Source of the DNA: Microbacterium sp. BLY
GTDB taxonomy: Bacteria > Actinomycetota > Actinomycetes > Actinomycetales > Microbacteriaceae
Assembly: GCF_017939615.1 (NCBI RefSeq)
Contig: NZ_JAGKSR010000001.1
Location: forward strand, 1,798,001 to 1,862,000
DNA: 64,000 nucleotides
Direction: 5' to 3'
In this document: positions 16,658 through 25,316 of the stretch, piece after piece
Position numbering within the stretch: the first letter of the stretch is position 1
How the letters are laid out: each line of letters opens with the position of its first letter
Made by a program: the position numbers and the translations under genes
Notes under the pieces: generated by a model
Database searches by the model: none
The model's input: only the letters and a program-made list of their open reading frames with translations
What the model was told of the DNA's origin: nothing

Positions 16658-18100
16658 TTACTCGCTGGCGTGGCGACCCAGGAAGTTGTAGACCTCGTTG
16701 TCGTCCACACCGGGGAACATGCCCCGGGGGAGCGGCGAGAACATATGGGTGTGGACGCGGGCGCTCGGCCACGCGCGACCCTTCCAGCGCTCCGTGAGCT
16801 CGGGTGACGGACGGCGGCAGCACGCCTCATCGGGGCAGGTCGACACGGCCCGGTCGTTCGTCTCCCGCCCCCGCCACCACCGGGCGTCGTCGAACGGCAC
16901 GCCCACCGTGACCGAGAACTCTCCCTCGGTCGACGACCCCGTCTGAGTCGAGCACCAGAACGTCCCGGAGGGCGTATCGGTGTACTGGTGGTGCTCGACC
17001 GTGCGGTTCTGCTGCGTGAAGGCGGAGCGGGCCTGGAACTTCCGGCACACCCGCTGGCCTTCCACGGCACCGGTCACGTCCATCGGCAGCGGGAGGTCGT
17101 CGTTCTCGTAGACCCGGGTGATCGCCCCCGTCGAGTCGACGCGCAGGAAGTGCAGCGACATCCCGAGGTGCTGCGTGAGGAGGTTCGTCATGCGCATGCC
17201 CGCGGCTTCGTGGGTCACGCCGAATCCGTCGCGGAAGTCCTCCACGGCGAGGTTGCGATCCTTCTTCGCCTGCTGCAGGAAGGCCACCGCGGCCGTCTCC
17301 GGCATGAGACAGCAGGCGGCGAAGTAGTTGATCTCCAGGCGCTGCTGCAGGAAGTCGGCGTAGTCGGTCGGCGGCGTGTGGCCGAGGAGGCGGTGCGCCA
17401 TCGCCTGCAGGGCCATCGACCGGAGGCCGTGACCGCCGGGGATGGACGCGGGCGGCAGGTAGATGCGGCCGTTCTCGAGATCGGTGACCGAGCGGGTGGA
17501 ATGCGGGAGGTCGTTGACGTAGATGAGCTCGAACCCGAGCTTCTCCGCCATGATGCTCACGGTCCGGTGGGTGAGGGCGCCCTGCACGTGCCCGGCGGCC
17601 TTGAGCTGCTTCTCCGCGAGCTTCTCGATGTCGGGCAGGTAGTTGTTCTGCGCGCGCATCCGCAGTCGCAGCTCGGTGTTGGCGCGGCGGGCCTCTTCGG
17701 GGGTGGCGATGGCCTCGCGCTCGCGCCGCTGGAGTTCGCGGTGCAGACCGAGGATCGACTCGATGGTCTCGTCGCTCATGCCCTTCGTGACCCGGACGGG
17801 GGAGACGCCGAGCTGGCGGAACACCGGACTCTCCTGCGCGCGTTCGAGCTCGATCTCCAGCGCGGCCCGACGGTTCGGCGGCTCCCCTGAGATGAGGTCG
17901 GTGACCTCGGTGCCGGTGGCCTGCGCGATGGCCTGGAGGAGGGACAGCTTGGGCTCGCGCTTGCCGTTCTCGATGAGGCTGAGTTGCGAGCCGGCGACGC
18001 CGACCAGCGCTCCGAGCTCGTCGAGGGTGAACCCGTTCTCCAGGCGGCGGTGCCGGATGCGGTGGCCGAGGGTCGTGAGGTGGATGCCGGAGGACGCCAT
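16658..18100 (-). CDS. ramB: RamB/ScfR-type transcriptional regulator
   Basis: 480-residue regulator of the RamB (short-chain-fatty-acyl responsive) family. XRE-type HTH at residues 10-65 (LGHRIRHRRLENGFTLDELG, VAGSQLSLIENGKREP), an IrrE/ImmA-like middle domain with MALQAMAHRLLGH in place of the HExxH-type metalloprotease motif, and the C-terminal ScfR domain with paired Cys (CPDEACCRRP). RamB in Corynebacterium controls glyoxylate-shunt, acetate and pck genes. It is divergent from pckG here, which fits. The shared 109-bp intergenic region has inverted repeats that may be its operators. Confidence 0.88.
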   Translation of the reverse strand: MASSGIHLTTLGHRIRHRRLENGFTLDELGALVGVAGSQLSLIENGKREPKLSLLQAIAQATGTEVTDLISGEPPNRRAALEIELERAQESPVFRQLGVSPVRVTKGMSDETIESILGLHRELQRREREAIATPEEARRANTELRLRMRAQNNYLPDIEKLAEKQLKAAGHVQGALTHRTVSIMAEKLGFELIYVNDLPHSTRSVTDLENGRIYLPPASIPGGHGLRSMALQAMAHRLLGHTPPTDYADFLQQRLEINYFAACCLMPETAAVAFLQQAKKDRNLAVEDFRDGFGVTHEAAGMRMTNLLTQHLGMSLHFLRVDSTGAITRVYENDDLPLPMDVTGAVEGQRVCRKFQARSAFTQQNRTVEHHQYTDTPSGTFWCSTQTGSSTEGEFSVTVGVPFDDARWWRGRETNDRAVSTCPDEACCRRPSPELTERWKGRAWPSARVHTHMFSPLPRGMFPGVDDNEVYNFLGRHASE

Positions 18101-18122
18101 TGTTTGAGTGTAGCGAAAGAAC

Positions 18123-18138
18123 AGCGATTCTTATCGCT
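18123..18138. promoter_or_regulatory. Putative RamB operator (inverted repeat)
   Basis: Perfect inverted repeat AGCGAT-TCTT-ATCGCT between the divergent ramB and pckG genes. Its CTTATCG half (18130-18136) recurs inverted as CGATAAG at 18158-18164, giving a second possible half-site. Confidence 0.45.
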
Positions 18139-18209
18139 CGATTTGGCCGAAAGTCCTCGATAAGGGCGATGAAGATGGAAGCAACGCCCCACACTTCGAA
18201 GGAGCAGTC

Positions 18210-20072
18210 ATGGCCATGGCCGAAGTCCTCACCCCCCGCACGTCCCCCGTCGCCCCGACGCGCACGTTCGGCGCTGCGCCCTCCTATGACACTCCCGCGA
18301 TGGCCGAGCTGGTCGCCTGGGTCGACGAGATCCGTGCCCTCACCCAGCCGGACGCCGTGCACTGGGTCGACGGCTCGCGGGCCGAGAACGACTGGCTGCT
18401 GCGCGGTCTCGTCGACGAGGGCAAGCTCATCAAGCTGAACCCCGAGTGGCGTCCGGGCTCGTACCTCGCGCGCTCCCACCCCAGCGACGTCGCCCGCACG
18501 GAGGCGCGCACCTTCATCGCCTCGGAGCGTGAGGAGGACGCCGGGCCCACGAACAACTGGGCGGACCCCGCCGAGATGCACGCGAAGATGGACGAGATCT
18601 TCGAGGGGTCGATGCGCGGCCGCACGATGTACGTCGTGCCGTTCTCGATGGGGCGCGTGGGCGGACCGCTGTCGCACATCGGCGTGCAGATCACCGACAG
18701 CGCCTACGCCGTCGCCTCGATCGGCATCATGACCCGCGTCGGCGACGAGGTGACCCGTCAGATCGCCGAGGGTGCGCCGTGGGTCAAGACGGTGCACTCC
18801 GTCGGCGCTCCGCTGGAGGCCGGAGAGCCGGACGTCGAGTGGCCCTGCAACGACGACAAGTACATCGTCCACTTCCCGGAGACGCTCGAGGTCTACTCCT
18901 ACGGCTCGGGCTACGGCGGCAACGCGATCCTCGCCAAGAAGTGCTTCGCGCTGCGCATCGCGTCGGTCATCGCCCGTGACGAGGGATGGCTCGCCGAGCA
19001 CATGCTGCTCATCCGTGTGATCGACCCGCAGGGCAAGGCCTACCACGTGGCTGCGGCCTTCCCTTCGGCGTGCGGCAAGACCAACCTCGCGATGCTGCGT
19101 CCGACGATCCCCGGCTGGAAGGTCGAGACCCTCGGTGACGACATCGCCTGGATCCGTCCCGGCGAGGACGGCCGGCTGTGGGCGATCAATCCCGAGGCCG
19201 GCTTCTTCGGCGTCGCGCCCGGCACCGGCGAGTCGACCAACGTCACCGCCGTCGAGACGCTGTGGGGCAACACGATCTTCACGAACGTCGCGCTCCGCCC
19301 CGACGGCGACGTGTGGTGGGAGGGCCTGACCGACGAGGCCCCCGCTCACCTCGTCGACTGGGAGGGCAACGACTGGACGCCGGACTCCGGTCGTCCGGCC
19401 GCGCACCCCAACTCCCGCTTCACCGTGTCGGCGGCGCAGTGCCCGCAGATCTCCGAGGACTGGGAGGAGGCCGTGCCGCTCGACGTCATCCTCTTCGGCG
19501 GTCGTCGGGCGAGCAACGTCCCGCTCGTGGTCGAGGCCACCGATTGGACGCATGGCGTCTTCCTCGGCTCGAACATCTCCTCCGAGCGCACGGCCGCGGC
19601 CGAGGGCACGGTCGGAGAGCTGCGCCGCGACCCCTTCGCGATGCTGCCGTTCTGCGGCTACAACATGGCCGACTACTTCGGCCACTGGCTCAAGGTCGGC
19701 CGCGGCCTGCGCTTCGACCGCGCGCCGCGCATCTTCCAGGTGAACTGGTTCCGCCGCGGGGCCGACGGACGCTTCCTCTGGCCCGGGTTCGGCGACAACT
19801 CGCGTGTCGTCGACTGGATCATCCGCCGGGTGGCGGGGGAGGTCCCCGTCGTCGACAGCCCGATCGGACGGCTGCCGCGCGTGGACGACCTCAACCTCGA
19901 CGGGCTCGACATCCCCGCGGAAGACCTCGACGAGCTGTTCTCGGTGGACCCGGAGGCGTGGAAGGCCGAGGCCGACCTCACCGAGGAGTTCTACGACACG
20001 TTCGGCGACCGGGTCCCGGCGGCCCTGCGCACCGAGCTCGCGTCGCTGCGCTACCGCCTGGCCCAGGCGTAG
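18210..20072 (+). CDS. pckG: Phosphoenolpyruvate carboxykinase (GTP)
   Basis: 620-residue cytosolic enzyme converting oxaloacetate plus GTP to phosphoenolpyruvate plus CO2, the first committed step of gluconeogenesis. The PEPCK kinase loop is seen in [15 protein letters not shown] (about residues 285-299), the nucleotide/metal region in [13 protein letters not shown], and the C-terminal [14 protein letters not shown]. Length matches GTP-type PEPCK (about 600-620). ATG at 18210 with GAAGGAG upstream. Divergent from ramB, and grouped with gapB about 3 kb upstream. Confidence 0.97.
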   Translation: MAMAEVLTPRTSPVAPTRTFGAAPSYDTPAMAELVAWVDEIRALTQPDAVHWVDGSRAENDWLLRGLVDEGKLIKLNPEWRPGSYLARSHPSDVARTEARTFIASEREEDAGPTNNWADPAEMHAKMDEIFEGSMRGRTMYVVPFSMGRVGGPLSHIGVQITDSAYAVASIGIMTRVGDEVTRQIAEGAPWVKTVHSVGAPLEAGEPDVEWPCNDDKYIVHFPETLEVYSYGSGYGGNAILAKKCFALRIASVIARDEGWLAEHMLLIRVIDPQGKAYHVAAAFPSACGKTNLAMLRPTIPGWKVETLGDDIAWIRPGEDGRLWAINPEAGFFGVAPGTGESTNVTAVETLWGNTIFTNVALRPDGDVWWEGLTDEAPAHLVDWEGNDWTPDSGRPAAHPNSRFTVSAAQCPQISEDWEEAVPLDVILFGGRRASNVPLVVEATDWTHGVFLGSNISSERTAAAEGTVGELRRDPFAMLPFCGYNMADYFGHWLKVGRGLRFDRAPRIFQVNWFRRGADGRFLWPGFGDNSRVVDWIIRRVAGEVPVVDSPIGRLPRVDDLNLDGLDIPAEDLDELFSVDPEAWKAEADLTEEFYDTFGDRVPAALRTELASLRYRLAQA

Positions 20073-20134
20073 CCCCCAGACCGGTGCCGGTTCGGGGGAG
20101 CCGGCACCCTCGGCCTCCGGTCGAGTCATACCCG

Positions 20135-20193
20135 CGAAGGCGGGGCATCCGAGACGAACCCATGGCTGAGTGGTCTCAGACGCCCCGCCTTCG
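20135..20193. terminator. Bidirectional hairpin with nested stem
   Basis: A 12-bp perfect inverted repeat (20135-20146 / 20182-20193) encloses a 35-nt loop that holds another pair GAGAC / GTCTC (20151-20155 / 20173-20177). It lies between convergent pckG and the ABC transporter gene. Confidence 0.55.
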
Positions 20194-20225
20194 TGGCATC
20201 CGCTTCCCGCGAACTGCGCGACAGG

Positions 20226-22112
20226 CTACGCGAGGAGCTGGTGGCGGGCGAGGTCGCGGTAGAGCGGGGTCGACTCCACCAGTTCCGCATGGGTGCCCTG
20301 ACCGACGACCACGCCGTCCTGCAGCACCACGATGAGGTCGCTGTCGACCACGGTCGAGAGCCGGTGCGCGATGACGATCAGCGTGCGGTCGGTGGCGACC
20401 GCGTCGATGGCCTCGCGCATGCGCTGCTCGTTCACGCCGTCGAGCGAGGACGTCGACTCGTCCAGCAGGAGGATCGGGGCGTCGGTGAGGAGGGCGCGGG
20501 CGATCGCGAGCCGCTGGCGTTCGCCGCCGGAGAGCATCACGCCGTCCTCGCCGACCGGGGCGTCCACCCCGAGCGGGTTGCGCTCCAGCACGTCGCCGAG
20601 GTTCACGGCGCGGAGCACACGGGCGCAGTCCTCGTCCGTCGCCGTCGGGGACGCGAGGCGCAGGTTCTCGGCGAGGGTTCCGGCCAGCGTCGGGGCGTCC
20701 TGCTCGACGTAGCCGAAGTGGGCGCGCAGCTCGTCGCGCGGATAGGTGCGGGTGTCGTGACCGTGCAGCCGGATCGACCCGCCCGTCGGGTCGTAGAAGC
20801 GCTCGATGAGGGAGAGGATCGTGCTCTTGCCGGCCCCGCTCGGACCGACCAGGGCCACGCGCGATCCTCGGGGGACGGCGAACGACACCCCGCGGAGCAC
20901 CTCGTGGTCCTGCGTGTCGGGAGCGGCGTCGGTCTGCTCGAGGTGGGCATCGTGGAGGAGGGTCTGGGCTTCTCTCGCGGCCGCGCGGCGGGCCGCGACG
21001 ACGTTCTCGGGATAGCGGAACCGCACGTCGCGGAACTCCAGGGCCGGGGCGTCCGGATCCGGCGCCGCCTCGCGGGGCAGCGCGGCGGCGGTGGCCGCGT
21101 CGTCCTGGGTCTCGGTGGGCAGATCGAGCACTTCCTGGATGCGGCCGAGGGCGCCGAGGGCCTCGTTGACCGAGACGATGGCCCCGAAGGTCGAGGCCAG
21201 GGGCATGACCAGGAGGAAGAGGAACATCACGAACGAGATGAGGGCGGCGATGGAGATGGCTCCGGCCGCGACGCGGAAGCCGCCGACGCCGAGCACGACG
21301 AGCAGCGAGAGCTGCAGGGCGATCCCGGCGACGGGTACCACGAGCGACGAGATCTTCGCGATGCGCACGCCGATGCCGTAGGCCTCGGACGCCCGCTCCG
21401 TGACCGCCGCCGTCTCGCGCTCCGTCGCACCGGAGGCGCGGATCGTGCGGATGGACCCGACGGCGCGTTCGACCCCGGAGGCCAGTTCGCCGACCTTCTC
21501 CTGCTGCGCGGTCGAGGCGGCACGGATCCGCCCGCTGAGCGCGGTCACGACCACGACGGAGACGCCGATCACGACGACGATGAGCAGCAGCAGTACCGGG
21601 TCGATGAGCAGCATCGCGATGAGGGCACCGGCGAAGAGTACGACGTTGCCGACCGCGTCGGCGAGGCCCTGGGTGAGGACCGCGTACAGGAGCGTGGTGT
21701 CGGTGCCGACGCGCGAGACGAGGTCTCCGGTCCGCCGGGCGTCGAACTCCGCGGTAGGCAGGTGGAGGATGCGCGCGATGAGCTTGCGGCGGCTCGAGTA
21801 CACGACCGCGGTGCCCGTGCGCTGCAGCAGGTAGTGCTGGAATCCGGAGATGATCGACGACACGATCACGAAGCCGACGAGCGCCCAGACGAGGAACCCG
21901 ATGGCGCCGTCGGTCTGCACCGCCTCGATCACCTCGCCGACCAGCAGGGGCTGGACCAGCGAGGTCGCGGCGCCGAACACGCTCAGCACCGCGACGACGA
22001 CGAGGGTGCGCTTGTGTTCGAAGAGGAAGGGGAGGAGCTGGCGGAAGGTGGCGCGGGGCCCGTCGGCCGGTGCGCCCCGTCCGCGTCGGCGGGGTGTCGC
22101 CGTGCGGGACAT
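20226..22112 (-). CDS. ABC exporter, fused permease/ATPase (MsbA/MDR type)
   Basis: 628-residue half-transporter working as a dimer in the cell membrane. Six hydrophobic helices in residues 30-310, then a nucleotide-binding domain: Walker A GPSGAGKST, Q-loop YVEQDAP, signature LSGGERQRLAIARAL, Walker B ILLLDEST and H-loop IAHRLST. A roughly 60-residue Ala/Glu/Asp-rich linker with ARRAAAREAQTLLHDAHLEQ separates the first NBD strand from Walker A and is longer than usual. Likely exports a drug or lipid; the substrate is unknown. No partner transporter lies nearby. Confidence 0.93.
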   Translation of the reverse strand: MSRTATPRRRGRGAPADGPRATFRQLLPFLFEHKRTLVVVAVLSVFGAATSLVQPLLVGEVIEAVQTDGAIGFLVWALVGFVIVSSIISGFQHYLLQRTGTAVVYSSRRKLIARILHLPTAEFDARRTGDLVSRVGTDTTLLYAVLTQGLADAVGNVVLFAGALIAMLLIDPVLLLLIVVVIGVSVVVVTALSGRIRAASTAQQEKVGELASGVERAVGSIRTIRASGATERETAAVTERASEAYGIGVRIAKISSLVVPVAGIALQLSLLVVLGVGGFRVAAGAISIAALISFVMFLFLLVMPLASTFGAIVSVNEALGALGRIQEVLDLPTETQDDAATAAALPREAAPDPDAPALEFRDVRFRYPENVVAARRAAAREAQTLLHDAHLEQTDAAPDTQDHEVLRGVSFAVPRGSRVALVGPSGAGKSTILSLIERFYDPTGGSIRLHGHDTRTYPRDELRAHFGYVEQDAPTLAGTLAENLRLASPTATDEDCARVLRAVNLGDVLERNPLGVDAPVGEDGVMLSGGERQRLAIARALLTDAPILLLDESTSSLDGVNEQRMREAIDAVATDRTLIVIAHRLSTVVDSDLIVVLQDGVVVGQGTHAELVESTPLYRDLARHQLLA

Positions 22113-22189
22113 GGGGGAACCTCGATCTGGAGATGGTACTTCGACCGTACTCGGGAGCCGGTCGCTTCCTATGGGACTGCTGTATGTGC

Positions 22190-22396
22190 TCAGGTGCGGC
22201 CGAACCGGCGGTGCGCCGCCTGTTTGGTGACGCCGAGGGCGCTGGCGATCGCCTGCCAGGAGTAGCCGCTCGTGCGGGCGCGGCGGACCTGGGCTTCCTC
22301 GGCGCGGGCGAGTTCCTTGCGCAGTGCGGCGAGACGGTGGAGCTCGGCGAGCGGCTCGCCGCCTTCGGCAGCGGCGATGGTGGTCGGCAGAGTCAT
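22190..22396 (-). CDS. Small helix-turn-helix protein, probably autoregulated
   Basis: 68-residue protein. The C-terminal half is a helix-turn-helix (YSWQAIASALGVTKQAAHRR) preceded by a helical LAALRKELARAEEAQVRRAR segment that could dimerise. ATG at 22396 with AAGGAGGT 6 nt upstream. The protein is known only as a type common in actinobacteria; its target is not known. Its own promoter region carries two equal inverted repeats (CGTCAA-N6-TTGACG and GTCAA-N6-TTGAC), one over the -35 and one near the -10, which strongly suggests autorepression. It is convergent with nothing; the ABC exporter gene lies 77 nt downstream on the same strand. Confidence 0.75.
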   Translation of the reverse strand: MTLPTTIAAAEGGEPLAELHRLAALRKELARAEEAQVRRARTSGYSWQAIASALGVTKQAAHRRFGRT

Positions 22397-22410
22397 GGGG
22401 ACCTCCTTCG

Positions 22411-22428
22411 CGTCAATACTCGTTGACG
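22411..22428. promoter_or_regulatory. Operator 1 of small HTH gene
   Basis: CGTCAA-N6-TTGACG, located over the -10 region of the HTH gene promoter and 15 nt before its ATG. Confidence 0.5.
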
Positions 22429-22438
22429 ATCAATCCGG

Positions 22439-22455
22439 TGTCAAGAAGTGTTGAC
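22439..22455. promoter_or_regulatory. Operator 2 and -35 of small HTH gene
   Basis: GTCAA-N6-TTGAC, same half-site and spacer as operator 1, centres 28 bp apart. Its minus strand contains a consensus -35 TTGACA (22439-22444), 17 nt upstream of GAGTAT. Confidence 0.55.
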
Positions 22456-22514
22456 GCACGTGTTGTCCACAGGCGTCCCTTGTCTGCATGTGGAGCGCAT
22501 GCGATGCTGGCAGG

Positions 22515-22760
22515 ATGGCTCGCATGCTGCAAGTGAGGAACCTGCCCGATGAGGTTCACGCCCGGCTCAAAGAGCGTGCCGCGGCGGAACGCATGAGCCT
22601 GTCGGACTACGTCGCGCGCGAGCTGGAAGATCTCGTCCGGTACCGCAGCAATGCGGAAGTCCTGGAGGCGTCGCGAGCACGGGCGCGCGCCGCCGGCGTC
22701 TCCCTGACGCGCGAGAGCATCCTCGCCGCCCGTGATCGCGAACGGGACGGGCGCCGGTGA
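22515..22760 (+). CDS. Ribbon-helix-helix antitoxin (FitA/VapB-like)
   Basis: 81-residue antitoxin. The N-terminus MLQVRNLPDEVHARLKERAA followed by MSLSDYVARELEDLVR is the FitA-type ribbon-helix-helix, which binds the operon promoter; the Arg-rich C-terminus would wrap and neutralise the toxin. ATG at 22515; an in-frame ATG at 22524 would remove MAR. Stop overlaps the toxin GTG by 4 nt (GTGA), the usual toxin-antitoxin arrangement. Divergent from the small HTH gene. Confidence 0.85.
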   Translation: MARMLQVRNLPDEVHARLKERAAAERMSLSDYVARELEDLVRYRSNAEVLEASRARARAAGVSLTRESILAARDRERDGRR

Positions 22761-23143
22761 GCGTGTCGTCCGAGTCGGTCGTGCTCGATGCCTCGGCGGC
22801 GATCGAGGCCCTGCTCGGCGAGGAGGTCTGGACGCACGGCGAGGAGTTCCATGCGCACGCGGGTCTCGACATCGAGGTCCTGTCCGTGCTGTGCCGACTC
22901 ACGATGCGGTCCTCGATGCCGGCACACGCTGCCCGCGAGGCCCTGGATGCGTTCGGGGCGTTGCAGATCGCCCGCCATCCGCTGCGTCGTCTCATCCCAC
23001 GGATCTGGTCGCTGCGCGATGACGTCTCCGCGTACGACGCCGGTTATGTCGCGCTCGCCGAGGCCCTCGACGTGCCTCTGCTCACGGCCGATCGCCGGCT
23101 GGTGAAGACGGCGGCCCGGTACTGCGACGTCGTGCTGCTGTGA
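22757..23143 (+). CDS. VapC-like PIN domain ribonuclease toxin
   Basis: 128-residue PIN-domain toxin that would cleave RNA (usually tRNA or rRNA) when the antitoxin is lost. The acidic residues of the active site are visible: Asp in VVLDASAAIEALL, Glu in LDIEVLSVLCRL, Asp in SAYDAGYVALAEAL and Asp in LLTADRRL. All four are kept, so the toxin looks active. GTG start overlaps the antitoxin stop. The length (about 130) is normal for VapC. Confidence 0.88.
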   Translation: MSVSSESVVLDASAAIEALLGEEVWTHGEEFHAHAGLDIEVLSVLCRLTMRSSMPAHAAREALDAFGALQIARHPLRRLIPRIWSLRDDVSAYDAGYVALAEALDVPLLTADRRLVKTAARYCDVVLL

Positions 23144-23163
23144 GCGCCTGGCCAGGAAGACGA

Positions 23164-23196
23164 GAACGGCTGCGCCCCCGAGGAGTGCAGCCGTTC
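23164..23196. terminator. Rho-independent bidirectional terminator
   Basis: 10-bp perfect stem (GAACGGCTGC / GCAGCCGTTC) with a 13-nt loop and a T-rich CTTGTTCCTT tail. It sits between convergent vapC and the MFS gene. Confidence 0.75.
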
Positions 23197-23212
23197 CTTG
23201 TTCCTTCGGCGT

Positions 23213-24673
23213 CTAGAGCTCGACGGCGGAGGCGAGACCGAGGTCGTCCTCGTAGTCGTGGTCCTTCGTCTCGGGGGTGAAGATGAGCGCGATGAACGTC
23301 AGCACCGCCATCGACGAGAGGTACAGGCCCACGAGCCACGGCTCGCCGCCGACCGCCGCCCACAGGGCCACCGCGATGAACGGCGCCACGGCCGCACCGA
23401 GGATCGACGACACGTTGTACGCGATCGCGGAGCCGGAGTAGCGCACGTTCGTCGGGAACAGCTCCGGCAGGAGCGCACCCATCGGGCCGAATGTCGTTCC
23501 CATGAGCATGAAGCCGAACACGAGGAAGGCCTGGGTGAGCGCACCGGTGAACTTCGGGTCCGCCTGCGGCAGCAGGAAGAGGTTGAACGACAGGCCGAAG
23601 ACGACGATGAGTCCGGTCACCCACAGCAGGAGCTTGCGGCGGCCGATGGCGTCGGCGATCGGACCGGACAGCAGCGTGAAGATACCGAAGAACACGACGC
23701 CGATGATCTGCATGAGCACGAAGTCCGTGTAGCCGAAGCCGAGTCCGGGGTAGAACTGCGCCGCGAACGCGCTGGGGTCGAAGTCCTTGCCGGTCGCCTC
23801 CGCGGCGGCGCGGGCGGCGGCCGATGCGGTCTCCAGGTCGGCGGCCTTCGTGCCGTAGGTGAGCGTGAAGTTCGTCATCAGGTAGAACAGCACGTACGTC
23901 GCCAGCATGATGAACGTGCCGAGGATGAGCTGCTTCCAGTGGTGACGGAACACGGTCGCGAGCGGCAGCTTGCGGATCGCGCCGGTCTTCTCCGCCTTCT
24001 TGAACGTGTCCGACTCGACGAGCCGGAGCCGCACCCACAAGCCGATGATGACCATGACGGCAGAGAAGAGGAACGGCACGCGCCAGCCCCAGGAGAGGAA
24101 GGCCTCCGACTTGAGCGCCGGGTCCTCGGGGTGGGGGAGCGCGAAGTTGATGGCGAGGAAGATGCCGTTCGCGATGATGAAGCCGAGCGGCGCGCCCAGC
24201 TGCGGGAACGAGCCGTACCAGGCGCGCTTGCCCTTCGGAGCGTTCTCGGTGGCCACGAGCGCGGCGCCCGACCACTCGCCGCCCAGCGCGAAGCCCTGGG
24301 CGAGGCGGAGGACGAGCAGGAGCAGCGGCGCCACCCAGTTGATCTGCTGGAACGTGGGCAGCAGGCCGATCACGAACGTCGCGATGCCCATGGTCAGGAG
24401 CGATGCGACGAGGGTCGCCTTGCGTCCGAACCTGTCGCCGAAGTGCCCGAACACGACCGCACCGATCGGGCGGGCGACCATCGCGGCGCCGAAGACGGCG
24501 AACGACGACAGCAGCGACGCGGTGTCGTTCGTGCTCGGGAAGAAGAGCGTCGGGAAGACGAGCACGGCTGCCGTCGCGTAGACGTAGAAGTCGTAGAACT
24601 CGATGGTGGTGCCGACGAGGCTCGCGGTGATGACGCGCGAGCGGGGATTCGCGGGGGTGGTGGCGGTGCTCAA
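23213..24673 (-). CDS. MFS transporter, metabolite:H+ symporter (MHS) type
   Basis: 486-residue transporter with 12 predicted helices. ITASLVGTTIEFYDFYVYAT at the start, GHFGDRFGRKATL, LRLAQGFALGGEWSGAALVA and GPMGALLPELFPTNVRYSG are hallmarks of the MHS family (ProP, ShiA, KgtP). About 45 residues rich in Ala and Asp between helices 7 and 8 ([20 protein letters not shown] onward) form an enlarged external loop. Likely imports a carboxylate, betaine or shikimate-type compound by proton symport; the substrate cannot be read from sequence. Monocistronic, closed by a strong terminator. Confidence 0.92.
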   Translation of the reverse strand: MSTATTPANPRSRVITASLVGTTIEFYDFYVYATAAVLVFPTLFFPSTNDTASLLSSFAVFGAAMVARPIGAVVFGHFGDRFGRKATLVASLLTMGIATFVIGLLPTFQQINWVAPLLLLVLRLAQGFALGGEWSGAALVATENAPKGKRAWYGSFPQLGAPLGFIIANGIFLAINFALPHPEDPALKSEAFLSWGWRVPFLFSAVMVIIGLWVRLRLVESDTFKKAEKTGAIRKLPLATVFRHHWKQLILGTFIMLATYVLFYLMTNFTLTYGTKAADLETASAAARAAAEATGKDFDPSAFAAQFYPGLGFGYTDFVLMQIIGVVFFGIFTLLSGPIADAIGRRKLLLWVTGLIVVFGLSFNLFLLPQADPKFTGALTQAFLVFGFMLMGTTFGPMGALLPELFPTNVRYSGSAIAYNVSSILGAAVAPFIAVALWAAVGGEPWLVGLYLSSMAVLTFIALIFTPETKDHDYEDDLGLASAVEL

Positions 24674-24786
24674 GGGGTCTCCGATCCTCCGCCGGTATAC
24701 CGGCGGACTCGGGCGAGTCTACGCCTTCCTGGGAGTTCGCTGGACGTCGATGACGAGACGGTGTCGGGCGCCTCGGTGCCCCCGCG

Positions 24787-24792
24787 TAGAGT
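24787..24792 (+). promoter_or_regulatory. -10 hexamer of metallophosphoesterase promoter
   Basis: TAGAGT; the ATG at 24819 follows after a short leader carrying CGGAGGGG. Confidence 0.45.
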
Positions 24793-24818
24793 CGGGGGAG
24801 ACGGGCCGGAGGGGAATC

Positions 24819-25316
24819 ATGACGACGCGGATGCTGCTTCTCGCCGACACGCACGTGCCGAAGCGGGCGAAGCGGCTGCCGGACGCGGTGCTGCAGGCGA
24901 TCGACGAGGCCGACCTCGTCGTGCACGCGGGGGACTGGGTCGATCTCGCCACCGTCGAGCTGCTCGACGCCCGCGCGCGCGTGCTCCACGGCGTGCACGG
25001 CAACAACGACGGCCCCGAGATCCGCCGGGTGCTGCCCGAGATCGCGCGGTTCCGGGTCGAGGACATCGCCGTGGCCGTCATCCACGAGACCGGCGCGGCG
25101 ACCGGGCGCGAGCGGCGGATGGATCTCGCCTTCCCCGATGCCGACCTGCTCGTCTTCGGGCACTCGCACATCCCGTGGGACACCGTCACCCCGAACGGTC
25201 TGCGGCTGCTCAACCCGGGCTCTCCGGCGGACCGGCGTCGGCAGCCGGTGCACACGATGATGCACGTCGTGGTCGACGGGCACGATGTCGAGGCCACCCT
25301 GGTGCCGCTCCCATGA
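24819..25316 (+). CDS. YfcE/MJ0936-type metallophosphoesterase
   Basis: 165-residue calcineurin-like phosphodiesterase. The metal-binding motifs are clear: LLADTHVPKR (D-x-H), VVHAGDWVD (GDWxD in place of GDxxD), HGNNDGPE (GNND) and VFGHSHIPW (GHSH). Members cleave phosphodiesters such as cyclic nucleotides in vitro; cellular substrate unknown. ATG at 24819 with CGGAGGGGA upstream. Its stop overlaps the ATG of the next gene (ATGA). Confidence 0.9.
   Translation: MTTRMLLLADTHVPKRAKRLPDAVLQAIDEADLVVHAGDWVDLATVELLDARARVLHGVHGNNDGPEIRRVLPEIARFRVEDIAVAVIHETGAATGRERRMDLAFPDADLLVFGHSHIPWDTVTPNGLRLLNPGSPADRRRQPVHTMMHVVVDGHDVEATLVPLP

Noticed and set aside
16827..20129. An 1100-residue minus-strand frame over pckG and ramB
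   Set aside because: Shadow of pckG and of ramB in another frame; composition is Arg/Pro/Asp-biased.
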